Shown here in pieces: positions 25,968-33,129 of a DNA stretch of 64,000 bases. This stretch comes from Psychromarinibacter sediminicola (GTDB lineage: Bacteria > Pseudomonadota > Alphaproteobacteria > Rhodobacterales > Rhodobacteraceae). The stretch spans positions 21,214 through 85,213 of the forward strand of contig NZ_JARGYC010000011.1 in assembly GCF_029168335.1 (NCBI RefSeq). The letters are read 5' to 3'. Each line of letters starts with the position of its first letter. Positions within the stretch are counted from its first letter, which is position 1. The translations under genes were made by a program, and so were the position numbers. The notes under the pieces are model-generated. The model was given only the letters and a program-made list of their open reading frames with translations, did not search any database and was not told where the DNA came from.

Positions 25968-26037
25968 GTCAGCCCCCGCCGTCAGTCCCCGCCGTCAGTC
26001 CCCGCCGTCAGCCCCCGCCGTCAGTCCCTGCCGTCAG
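25968..26037. repeat. Tandem 13-bp repeat, five and a half copies
   Basis: Units of GTCAGYCCCCGCC start at 25968, 25981, 25994, 26007 and 26020, with a partial sixth at 26033. The last copies encode the C-terminus and stop of the SulP gene (minus strand), so copy-number change could alter where that protein ends. Too short and spacer-free to be a CRISPR. Confidence 0.85.
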
Positions 26038-27322
26038 TATCCTTCGGCGCCTCGGCCGGCCAGGGCGCGGGCGTCTCCCAGGTCGCGGGGGGCACGTTCC
26101 GTCGCGACAGCTGGATCGCCAGGCCCAGCGCCACGCCCACCCCGATGGCCACCGTCAGGTCGGTCACCACCGTCAGGACCAGCGTGATCACCAGAAGCGC
26201 CCGGTCCGCCCGCGGCAGCGCCATGTGGTGGCGCCACTTGCCCGGCTCGCTCATGTTCCAGGCGGTGATCAGCAACAGCCCCGCCAGCGCCGGCATCGCC
26301 ATCTGCCCGGCCAGCGGCGCGGCCAGCATCATCACCGCCAGAACCGTCGCGGCGTGGATCATCCCCGCCACCGGCGTCCGCCCGCCCGCGCGCACGTTGG
26401 TCGCCGTCCGTGCGATCGCCCCCGTCGCCGGCAGCCCGCCGAAAAAGGCCGAGCCGATATTCGCCAGCCCCTGCGCGTAGACCTCGGCGTTCGGGCGGTG
26501 CTCGTCCTCGATCATCCGGTCGGCGACCATGGCCGACAGGAGCGACTCGACGCCGGCCAGGAAGGCGATCACGAAGGCCGAGGGCAGAAGCTCCAGGAAC
26601 CGCTCGCCCGGCAGCGCGGGCAGCGAGGGCAGCGGCAGCGTCCCCGGCAGCGCGCCGAACCGCGACTGGATCGTGTCCACCGGCAGCGCCAGCCAGACCA
26701 CCGCGCCCGAGGTCAGCGCGACCACCACGATCAGCCCCGGCACCAGCGGCGGCAGCCGCCGTGCCAGAAGGATACCCGCCATCGTCGCCAGCCCCACCGC
26801 CGTCGCCGGCCACGACCAGCTCTCGCGCGCGGCCCAGAGCGCCGGCAGCTTCTCCAGGAAATCCGCCGGCACCTCTGCCATCTGCAGCCCGAACAGGTCC
26901 TTCAGCTGGCTCGCCGCTATGATCACCGCGATCCCGATGGTGAAGCCCGAGACCACGGCCTCGGGCACATGTGCGATCAGGTTGCCGACCCGCAGGTAGC
27001 CCGCCACCACCAGGATCACCCCGGCCATCAGCGTCGCCAGCACCAGCCCGTCGTAGCCATGCGTCGCGATCACGTCGTAGACCACCACGATGAAGGCGCC
27101 GGTCGGCCCGCCGATCTGCACCCGGCTGCCGCCCAGAAACGAAATCAGGAAGCCCGCGACAACCGCGGTCACCAGCCCGGCCGCCGGCTCCGCCCCCGAG
27201 GCGATGGCGATCGCCAGGCTCAGCGGCAGCGCGACCATCGCCACGGTGACGCCGGCGAAGAGGTCGCCCAGGAACAGCCGGGGCGAATAGCTGCGAAGCG
27301 TGCTGAACAGCTTGGGTTGCAT
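26021..27322 (-). CDS. SulP-family inorganic anion transporter lacking a STAS domain
   Basis: 433 residues. The SulP core is evident: LFLGDLFAGVTVAMVALPLS at the N-terminus, GPTGAFIVVVYDVIATHG, FTIGIAVIIAASQL and the GGLPATGAIARTATNVRAGG block. Members exchange or import sulfate, bicarbonate, or dicarboxylates. Usual length is 500-570 because of a C-terminal STAS domain; here the chain ends about 20 residues after the last membrane segment in a Pro/Asp-rich tail that runs into the 13-bp tandem repeat. STAS-less SulP proteins do exist, so it is likely functional. Confidence 0.9.
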   Translation of the reverse strand: MQPKLFSTLRSYSPRLFLGDLFAGVTVAMVALPLSLAIAIASGAEPAAGLVTAVVAGFLISFLGGSRVQIGGPTGAFIVVVYDVIATHGYDGLVLATLMAGVILVVAGYLRVGNLIAHVPEAVVSGFTIGIAVIIAASQLKDLFGLQMAEVPADFLEKLPALWAARESWSWPATAVGLATMAGILLARRLPPLVPGLIVVVALTSGAVVWLALPVDTIQSRFGALPGTLPLPSLPALPGERFLELLPSAFVIAFLAGVESLLSAMVADRMIEDEHRPNAEVYAQGLANIGSAFFGGLPATGAIARTATNVRAGGRTPVAGMIHAATVLAVMMLAAPLAGQMAMPALAGLLLITAWNMSEPGKWRHHMALPRADRALLVITLVLTVVTDLTVAIGVGVALGLAIQLSRRNVPPATWETPAPWPAEAPKDTDGRD

Positions 27323-27442
27323 GGGCAGGGTCGTTGGTTGTGATGTTACCCGCTTACGCCGGCCGCGCCCGATTGGAAAGCCCGCCGCCGCCCCCGCGCC
27401 GGAATGTCGCCCGGCGTCGCCACGACCCGGGAGGAAACGACG

Positions 27443-28381
27443 TCACGCCTTCGGATGCGCCTTCTCGTAGACCTCCATCAGCCGCGCCTGGTCGACCGCC
27501 GTATAGGCCTGCGTCGTCGACAGCGAGGCATGGCCCAGCAACTCCTGGATCGCCCGCAGGTCGCCGCCGGCGGCCAGCAGATGCGTCGCGAAGCTGTGGC
27601 GCAGCGCGTGCGGCGTGGCGGTGGCCGGCAGGCCCAGCTGCATCCGCGCCGACTGCATCGCCTTGCGGATGAGGCGCGGATTCACCGGCCCGCCGCGCAC
27701 GCCGCGGAACAGGGGCCGCTCCGGCTCCACCGGCCAGGGGCAGGCGCGGACATAGGCCGCCACGGCCTCGCGCGCGGCCGGCAGCACCGGCACCACGCGC
27801 TCCTTGCCGCCCTTGCCCCTTATGCGCAGCGTGTCCGGCAGCGGATGGTCGGCCCCGGTCAGCCCCAGCCCCTCGGAGATCCGCAGCCCGCAGCCGTAAA
27901 GCAGCGTGACGATCGCCACGTCGCGCGCCGCGACCCAGTCGTTCGGCGTCTGCGTCTCCACCGTGTCGATCATCTCGCGCGCCGCCTCGGGCGTCAGCGG
28001 GCGGGGCAGCTTGCGGCGGTATTTCGGGCTGCGCGCCGACAGCACCGCCGTCGGGTCGAACCCCTCGCGCTCCGCCGCCCAGGCGGCGAAGCCCTTCACC
28101 GCCGACAGCGCCCGCGCCAGCGACCGCGCGCCCAGGCCCCGGCCCCGCTCGAAGGCCATCCAGGCGCGCATGTCCGATACCGTCACCTGACCCAGCGCCG
28201 CCACGCCGAGGCTTTCGCCCTTGTGGACCGTCAGGAACGCCAGGAACCCCGCCACGTCGCGGCGATAGGCGGTCAGCGTCTGCTCCGCCGCGCCGTCCAG
28301 CGCCTTCAGATGCGACAGCCATTGCGCCAGCGCGTCCCTGAGACCCGCCGACAGAGCCGCCGGATCGGCGGCGGCTGTCAC
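27443..28381 (-). CDS. xerC: Tyrosine recombinase XerC
   Basis: 312 residues. N-terminal SAM-like core-binding domain (about 15-115) and C-terminal catalytic domain with the full set: Arg in GCGLRISE, Lys in GKGGKER, HALRH (His, Arg) followed by LLGHASLSTTQAYT with the nucleophilic Tyr. XerC with XerD resolves chromosome dimers at dif during division. Its start overlaps the upstream DUF484 stop by four bases, the conserved alphaproteobacterial DUF484-xerC arrangement, which supports chromosomal XerC over a phage integrase. Confidence 0.93.
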   Translation of the reverse strand: MTAAADPAALSAGLRDALAQWLSHLKALDGAAEQTLTAYRRDVAGFLAFLTVHKGESLGVAALGQVTVSDMRAWMAFERGRGLGARSLARALSAVKGFAAWAAEREGFDPTAVLSARSPKYRRKLPRPLTPEAAREMIDTVETQTPNDWVAARDVAIVTLLYGCGLRISEGLGLTGADHPLPDTLRIRGKGGKERVVPVLPAAREAVAAYVRACPWPVEPERPLFRGVRGGPVNPRLIRKAMQSARMQLGLPATATPHALRHSFATHLLAAGGDLRAIQELLGHASLSTTQAYTAVDQARLMEVYEKAHPKA

Positions 28382-29088
28382 GACAGCCAGCGGCGCATCG
28401 CCCGTTCGAACACGCCCGCGAAGAAGGTCAGAAGGTCGGTGCCCTGGCTCGGCTTGAACTGGTGCGGATCCTCGGCGCCGAAGACCAGCATCCCCGGCAG
28501 GCGCCCGGGGCCGAGATCCAGCTTCAGGCAGGCCTCGGACCGGACCCAGTCCGCCCGGTCGCCATAGATCAGGTCGCTGTCGGGCTGCACCTGGCGCAGC
28601 GTCACCTGGCGGACCGGGACATTCCGCCCCTGCGTCAGGTACTCGCCGATGAAGCCCGGCTCCACCACCAGCAGCACGTCGCCCAGATCGCGCGCGGCCG
28701 GATCGTCGTTCGCCACCGCCGATTCCAGCACCAGGCGCAGCGCGTCGACGCGCAGGATCTCGGCGATCTCGTTGTTGAGGTTCGCCAGGAATTCCTCGAA
28801 CTCCGCCGGGTCCAGCATCTTCAGCACCGCGCGGTGGATCATGTTGGTGCCGGCAAGGTTCTCGTAGGCCGCGGCGATCACGTGGCGATGCGTCTCCTCC
28901 AGCCGCTCCAGCCGCGATTCCAGCCGCTCCATCGCGATCCCGCGCAAATCGACGATGTTGCCGCCCATGACCTTCTCGTTCGCGGCGATCAGCGCGCGCA
29001 TCAGGTCGCGGTCCTCGAGAATCAATTCGGGTTCGGAAATGATCTTGGTCCGCAGATCACCGGTGATCGCGGCGTTTTCGCTCGTCAT
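28378..29088 (-). CDS. DUF484 family protein
   Basis: 236 residues from the ATG complementary to 29086-29088, chosen for the GAGGCAGG ribosome-binding site; a longer frame from 29163 adds Lys/Glu-rich unconserved sequence. After an N-terminal helix rich in charged residues (about 20-75, coiled-coil like with MERLESRLERLEETHRHV) comes a GAF-like domain. DUF484 proteins are regularly found beside xerC; function is not known. Overlaps xerC by ATGA. Confidence 0.88.
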   Translation of the reverse strand: MTSENAAITGDLRTKIISEPELILEDRDLMRALIAANEKVMGGNIVDLRGIAMERLESRLERLEETHRHVIAAAYENLAGTNMIHRAVLKMLDPAEFEEFLANLNNEIAEILRVDALRLVLESAVANDDPAARDLGDVLLVVEPGFIGEYLTQGRNVPVRQVTLRQVQPDSDLIYGDRADWVRSEACLKLDLGPGRLPGMLVFGAEDPHQFKPSQGTDLLTFFAGVFERAMRRWLS

Positions 29089-29233
29089 GCCTGCCTCATT
29101 TCGGGGCTCTTCCGGCCCCGTCTGTTTGTTGCCCTTCGTTTTTGCCCAATGACTTGGGGACACGTCCAGTGCTTTGTCCGGTATCGGCCGGGGATCGGCC
29201 CGGCGGGTGGCAGGCGGGTCACAGAACGAAAAA

Positions 29234-29254
29234 CGGGCGGCTCCCGGCCGCCCG
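29234..29254 (-). terminator. Intrinsic terminator downstream of the transaldolase-like gene
   Basis: CGGGCGGC/GCCGCCCG forms an 8-bp GC stem with a 5-base loop. Read on the minus strand it is followed directly by five T residues (complement of 29229-29233), 41 bases after the end of the gene at 29296. This is a textbook Rho-independent terminator. Confidence 0.85.
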
Positions 29255-29295
29255 CATACGGGATAGGTGTCAAAGGCGCGCCGTCAGAGAAACCT

Positions 29296-29949
29296 TCAGA
29301 GGATCTTCTGCCCGGTCTTCTCCCAGTCCTTCAGGAAGCCTTCGATCCCCTTGTCGGTCAGCGGGTGCTCGGCCATCTTCTTGATCACGGCGGGCGGCGC
29401 CGTGGCCACGTCGGCGCCGATCTTGGCGGCCTCGGTCATGTGGTTCGGCGTGCGGATCGAGGCGGCGAGGATCTGCGTCTCGAAGCCGTAATTGTCATAG
29501 ATCTCGCGGATATCCGCGATCAGCTGCATCCCGTCGATGTTGATATCGTCCAGCCGGCCGATGAAGGGCGAGATGAAGGTCGCACCCGCCTTCGCCGCCA
29601 GCAGTGCCTGGTTGGCCGAGAAGCACAGCGTGACATTGACCATGTGGCCGTCATCCGACAGCGCCTTGCAGGCCTTCAGCCCGTCCCAGGTCAGCGGCAC
29701 CTTGATCGCGATGTTGTCGGCGATCTTCTTCAGCTCGTGGCCCTCGCGGATCATGCCGTCGGCGTCCAGCGCCACCGTCTCGGACGACACCGGCCCGTCG
29801 ACCATGTCGCAGATTTCCTTGGTGACTTCCTTGATGTCCCGGCCGGATTTCATGATTAGGCTGGGGTTCGTGGTCACGCCGTCGACCATGCCAAGCTGAT
29901 GCAGTTCGCGAATGGCGTCGACGTCGGCGGTATCGACGAAGAATTTCAT
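29296..29949 (-). CDS. fsa: Transaldolase-like / fructose-6-phosphate aldolase (TalC/Fsa family)
   Basis: 217 residues, the short class. [20 protein letters not shown] and [15 protein letters not shown] open the barrel, the Schiff-base Lys is in IAIKVPLT near residue 84, and [11 protein letters not shown] follows. This subfamily includes true short transaldolases of the pentose phosphate pathway and fructose-6-phosphate aldolases; sequence alone does not separate them. AGGAGGCTCCC-type complement before the ATG supplies a good ribosome-binding site. Transcribed from the divergent region shared with priA and ended by the terminator at 29234-29254. Confidence 0.9.
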   Translation of the reverse strand: MKFFVDTADVDAIRELHQLGMVDGVTTNPSLIMKSGRDIKEVTKEICDMVDGPVSSETVALDADGMIREGHELKKIADNIAIKVPLTWDGLKACKALSDDGHMVNVTLCFSANQALLAAKAGATFISPFIGRLDDINIDGMQLIADIREIYDNYGFETQILAASIRTPNHMTEAAKIGADVATAPPAVIKKMAEHPLTDKGIEGFLKDWEKTGQKIL

Positions 29950-29997
29950 GGGAGCCTCCTGTTGGCAGTGCGGTGCTTGCCAGTGACATATCGCGTG

Positions 29998-30007
29998 TTA
30001 GCGCTAA
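29998..30007. promoter_or_regulatory. TTAGCGCTAA palindrome, possible LacI-type operator
   Basis: A perfect 10-bp palindrome in the 95-base divergent fsa/priA region. A central CG with flanking TTA/TAA is the usual form of LacI-family operators controlling sugar genes. No LacI-type gene is in the window. Related TAGCGSTAAC sequence recurs inside the three-copy 73-bp repeat. Confidence 0.4.
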
Positions 30008-30044
30008 TCGGAACCCCTCTCGCGACCCGGGCGGGGGCCGCGCG

Positions 30045-32240
30045 ATGAGCGAGCCGTCCTTCTTCGACGAAGGCACGCTGATCGCCGTCCTGACGACCCA
30101 GCCGCTGGACAGGCTGCTGGACTACCGCGCGCCCGAGGGCGGCTGTTTCCTGGGCGCCTTCGTCGAGGTGCCGCTGGGGCCGCGCAAGGTGCTGGGCGTG
30201 GTCTGGGGGCCGGGGCTCGGCGACTTCGACAGATCGAAGATCCGGCCGGTGATCCGGGTGCTGGATGCCGCGCCGATGCTTGAAGAAATGCGACAATTCC
30301 TCGGCCGGGCGGCGGATTACACGCTGACGCCGATGCCCGCGATGCTGCGGCTTGCGACGCGCTCGCCGGGGCTGGGCGACCCGCCCTCGATGCGCAAGGT
30401 CTACCGGCTGGGCCATGCCGAGCCGGAGAGGATGACCGACGCGCGCCGGCGCGTGCTCGAGGTGCTGCGCGATTATGGCGGGCTGGCCTTCACGCTGGGC
30501 GAGCTGGCCGAGACGGCGGGGGTGACCGCGTCGGTCGTCAAGGGACTGGTGAAGCAGGGCGCGGTGCTGGAGGAGGAAAGCCCGCGCGACCAGCCCTACC
30601 GGCGGCTCGACCCGGACCTCGCGGGGATGACGCTGACCGACGACCAGGCGGCGGCGGCCGAACATCTGCGCGCCGGTATCCGTTCCGGCGCCTACGGCAC
30701 CACCCTGCTGAAGGGCGTCACCGGTTCCGGCAAGACGGAAGTCTATCTCGAAGCCGTCGCCGAAACCCTGCGCCGCGGCCGGCAGGCGCTGGTCCTGCTG
30801 CCCGAGATCGCGCTGACGGCGGAGTTTCTCAAGCGCGTCGAGGAACGCTTCGGCGCGATGCCGGCGGAGTGGCATTCGGGCGTGACCATGACCGAGCGCC
30901 GCCGGGCCTGGCGCATGGTCGGGGAGGGCGGCGCACAGCTCGTCGTCGGCGCCCGCTCCGCCCTGTTCCTGCCGTTCCGCGACCTCGGGCTGATCGTGAT
31001 CGACGAGGAACACGACACCTCCTACAAGCAGGAGGACGGCGTGCTGTACAACGCCCGCGACATGGCGGTGCTGCGCGCCTCGATCTGCGAGGCGCGGGTG
31101 ATCCTGGCCTCGGCGACGCCCAGCTTGGAAAGCTGGGCCAATGTCGAAAGCGGGAAATATGAAAGGCTGACGCTGACATCGCGCTTCGGCGACGCGGAAT
31201 TGCCGGATATGTCCACGATCGACATGCGGCAGGAGGAGCTGCCGTCGAACCGCTGGATCTCGCCCGCCCTGGTCGGCGAGGTGCGCAAGCGGCTGGAAGC
31301 GGGGGAGCAGTCGCTGCTGTTCCTGAACCGCCGCGGCTATGCGCCGGTGACGATCTGCCGGGCCTGCGGGCACCAGATCGGCTGCGATCACTGCGACGCG
31401 CGGATGGTGGAGCACCGATTCCTGAAGCGGCTCGTCTGCCACCAGTGCGGCGAGACGAAACCGATGCCCACCGTCTGTCCGTCCTGCGAGGCCGAGGATC
31501 GGCTGGCCCCTGTGGGGCCGGGGGTGGAGCGGTTGCAGGAAGAGGCGGTGAGCCTCTTTCCCGACGCCCGGATCGCGGTGCTGTCGTCGGATCTTTTTGG
31601 CTCGGCGCGGGCGCTGAAGGCGAAGGTGGAGGAGATCGCGCAAGGCGGGGCGGACATCGTGATCGGCACGCAGTTGGTGGCGAAGGGGCACAACTTTCCG
31701 CTGCTGACGCTGGTGGGGGTGATCGACGCGGATCTGGGGCTGCAGGGGTCGGACCTGCGCGCGGCGGAGCGGACGTTCCAGCTGATGCGGCAGGTGGCGG
31801 GCCGCGCGGGGCGTGCGGAGAAGCCCGGCGTGGCGCTGCTGCAGACCTATCAGCCGGAGCATCCGGTGATCCGGGCGATCCTGTCGGGCGACGAGGAAGG
31901 CTTCTGGGCCGCCGAGGCGGCGGAGCGCAAGCAGGCCGGCGTGCCGCCCTATGGCCGCATGGCGGGGATCGTGCTGTCCTCGCCGGACGTGCAGGAGGTG
32001 TTCGACCTGGGCGGGGTGCTGGCCCGGAACGATGCGCCGCTGCGGCGGATCGGGGCGCAGGTCTTCGGGCCGGCGCCGGCGCCGATCGCGCGGATCCGGG
32101 GGCGGCATCGGGTGCGGCTCTTGGTGAAGGCGGCGAAGACGGCGCCGCTGCAGGGGGCGCTGGCGGACTGGGTGGCGCAGGTGAAGCTGCCGGCGAACCT
32201 GCGGCTGGCGATAGATATTGACCCGCAGAGCTTCTATTGA
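30045..32240 (+). CDS. priA: Primosomal protein N' (replication restart helicase PriA)
   Basis: 731 residues. N-terminal 3'-DNA-binding domain, then a helicase core with Walker A LLKGVTGSGKTEVY, DEEH box VIDEEHDTSYKQEDG, SATPSLESWANV, and the eight-Cys zinc region (CRACGHQIGCDHCDARM, CHQCGETKP, CPSC) followed by GTQLVAKGHNFP and QVAGRAGRAEKPG. PriA reloads the replisome at stalled forks. Start ATG at 30045 rather than the upstream in-frame candidate at 29973, which would lie inside the fsa promoter region. A copy of the 73-bp repeat follows 15 bases after the stop. Confidence 0.96.
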   Translation: MSEPSFFDEGTLIAVLTTQPLDRLLDYRAPEGGCFLGAFVEVPLGPRKVLGVVWGPGLGDFDRSKIRPVIRVLDAAPMLEEMRQFLGRAADYTLTPMPAMLRLATRSPGLGDPPSMRKVYRLGHAEPERMTDARRRVLEVLRDYGGLAFTLGELAETAGVTASVVKGLVKQGAVLEEESPRDQPYRRLDPDLAGMTLTDDQAAAAEHLRAGIRSGAYGTTLLKGVTGSGKTEVYLEAVAETLRRGRQALVLLPEIALTAEFLKRVEERFGAMPAEWHSGVTMTERRRAWRMVGEGGAQLVVGARSALFLPFRDLGLIVIDEEHDTSYKQEDGVLYNARDMAVLRASICEARVILASATPSLESWANVESGKYERLTLTSRFGDAELPDMSTIDMRQEELPSNRWISPALVGEVRKRLEAGEQSLLFLNRRGYAPVTICRACGHQIGCDHCDARMVEHRFLKRLVCHQCGETKPMPTVCPSCEAEDRLAPVGPGVERLQEEAVSLFPDARIAVLSSDLFGSARALKAKVEEIAQGGADIVIGTQLVAKGHNFPLLTLVGVIDADLGLQGSDLRAAERTFQLMRQVAGRAGRAEKPGVALLQTYQPEHPVIRAILSGDEEGFWAAEAAERKQAGVPPYGRMAGIVLSSPDVQEVFDLGGVLARNDAPLRRIGAQVFGPAPAPIARIRGRHRVRLLVKAAKTAPLQGALADWVAQVKLPANLRLAIDIDPQSFY

Positions 32241-32255
32241 GGGTCGCGTCCGAGG

Positions 32256-32328
32256 GTGTCCGAGGTTGGACGGGGTGGTAAGTAACGGATATTGTTATCG
32301 ATAGCGGTAACAGGGGTTGGGCGTCCAC
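32256..32328. repeat. 73-bp intergenic repeat, copy A
   Basis: Begins GTGTCCGAGGTTGGAC (16 bases identical in all three copies), has AAG 27 bases in, and a conserved GATAGCGGTAAC. The right end (GGTTGGGCGTCCAC) is more diverged than in the other copies. It sits just after priA. In this copy the core reads TGTTATCGATAGCGGTAACA, a near palindrome. Confidence 0.8.
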
Positions 32329-32430
32329 GGGGCGCTGCACCGGATCAGCCGCGGGCGATTTCCACCAGCTTCGCGCGGCGTACCCGGTTGCACAGGCCCG
32401 CGGGGCGATCTCGGGCAGGCGCCCGTCCCG

Positions 32431-33048
32431 CTATGCGAGCCAGGCCGCGACGGCCTGCGCCACCTCTGCCATCGCCTCGGCGTGACCCTTGCCCGTCTGC
32501 CGCTTGCGCGGCTTCAGGTCGTGGTCGCCGTCCGCGACCCAGTCCACGCGGATCGCATCGGAGAGGGGATAGCCCGGCACCTCTTCGGCCGTGCCGAACG
32601 GATCGCGGGTGCCCTGGCAGATGAGGGTCGGGGTGCGCAGCCCTTCCAGATGCTCGGTCCGCAGCTTTTCCGGCTTGCCCGGCGGGTGGAACGGGTAGCC
32701 GAGGCAGAGAAGCCCCGCGATCCGGCCATCGGCCCATAACCGGTCCGCGACCATGCTGGCGACGCGGCCGCCCATCGACTTGCCGCCGATCACCAGTGGG
32801 GCGGCGACGGCCTCCACCGCCGCCAGGTACTCCTCATTCAGTGCCTCGGCCCGCGGCGGCGGCCGCTTCGCCCCGCCGCTGCGGCGCGCGGCCATGTAGC
32901 CGAACTCGAACCGCGCCACGCGCAGGCCCGCGGCGGCCAGCGCCTCGGCCGCGAGCGTCATTGCGGGCGCGTCCATCGCGGCGCCGGCGCCGTGGGCGAG
33001 CAGGATCGTCGCCGGGGTGTCCTCCGGCCCGTTCCACAGGAATTCCAT
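32431..33048 (-). CDS. Alpha/beta hydrolase of the TEX30/KANL3-like family
   Basis: 205 residues from the ATG complementary to 33046-33048, preceded by CGGAGG. The oxyanion region ILLAHGAGAAMDAP, nucleophile elbow IGGKSMGGRVAS, Asp in CQGTRDPFG and His in VADGDHDLKPRK make a complete catalytic triad. The family hydrolyses unknown esters or amides. It is divergent from the molybdenum hydroxylase gene at 33130, with only 81 bases between the starts. Confidence 0.85.
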   Translation of the reverse strand: MEFLWNGPEDTPATILLAHGAGAAMDAPAMTLAAEALAAAGLRVARFEFGYMAARRSGGAKRPPPRAEALNEEYLAAVEAVAAPLVIGGKSMGGRVASMVADRLWADGRIAGLLCLGYPFHPPGKPEKLRTEHLEGLRTPTLICQGTRDPFGTAEEVPGYPLSDAIRVDWVADGDHDLKPRKRQTGKGHAEAMAEVAQAVAAWLA

Positions 33049-33129
33049 CGGTTGAACCTCCGTCGCGTCGGGCTTCCGCTTGGCCGTGCCGGGCGCTAGC
33101 ATCCCGGAAAATCCGAGGGGAGGACAGGC

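Noticed and set aside
25968..26037. CRISPR-like look of the 13-bp repeats
   Set aside because: Units are contiguous without spacers and far too short for CRISPR.
28462..29859. 465-codon plus-strand frame
   Set aside because: Lies opposite DUF484 and the transaldolase-like gene, which are strongly supported.
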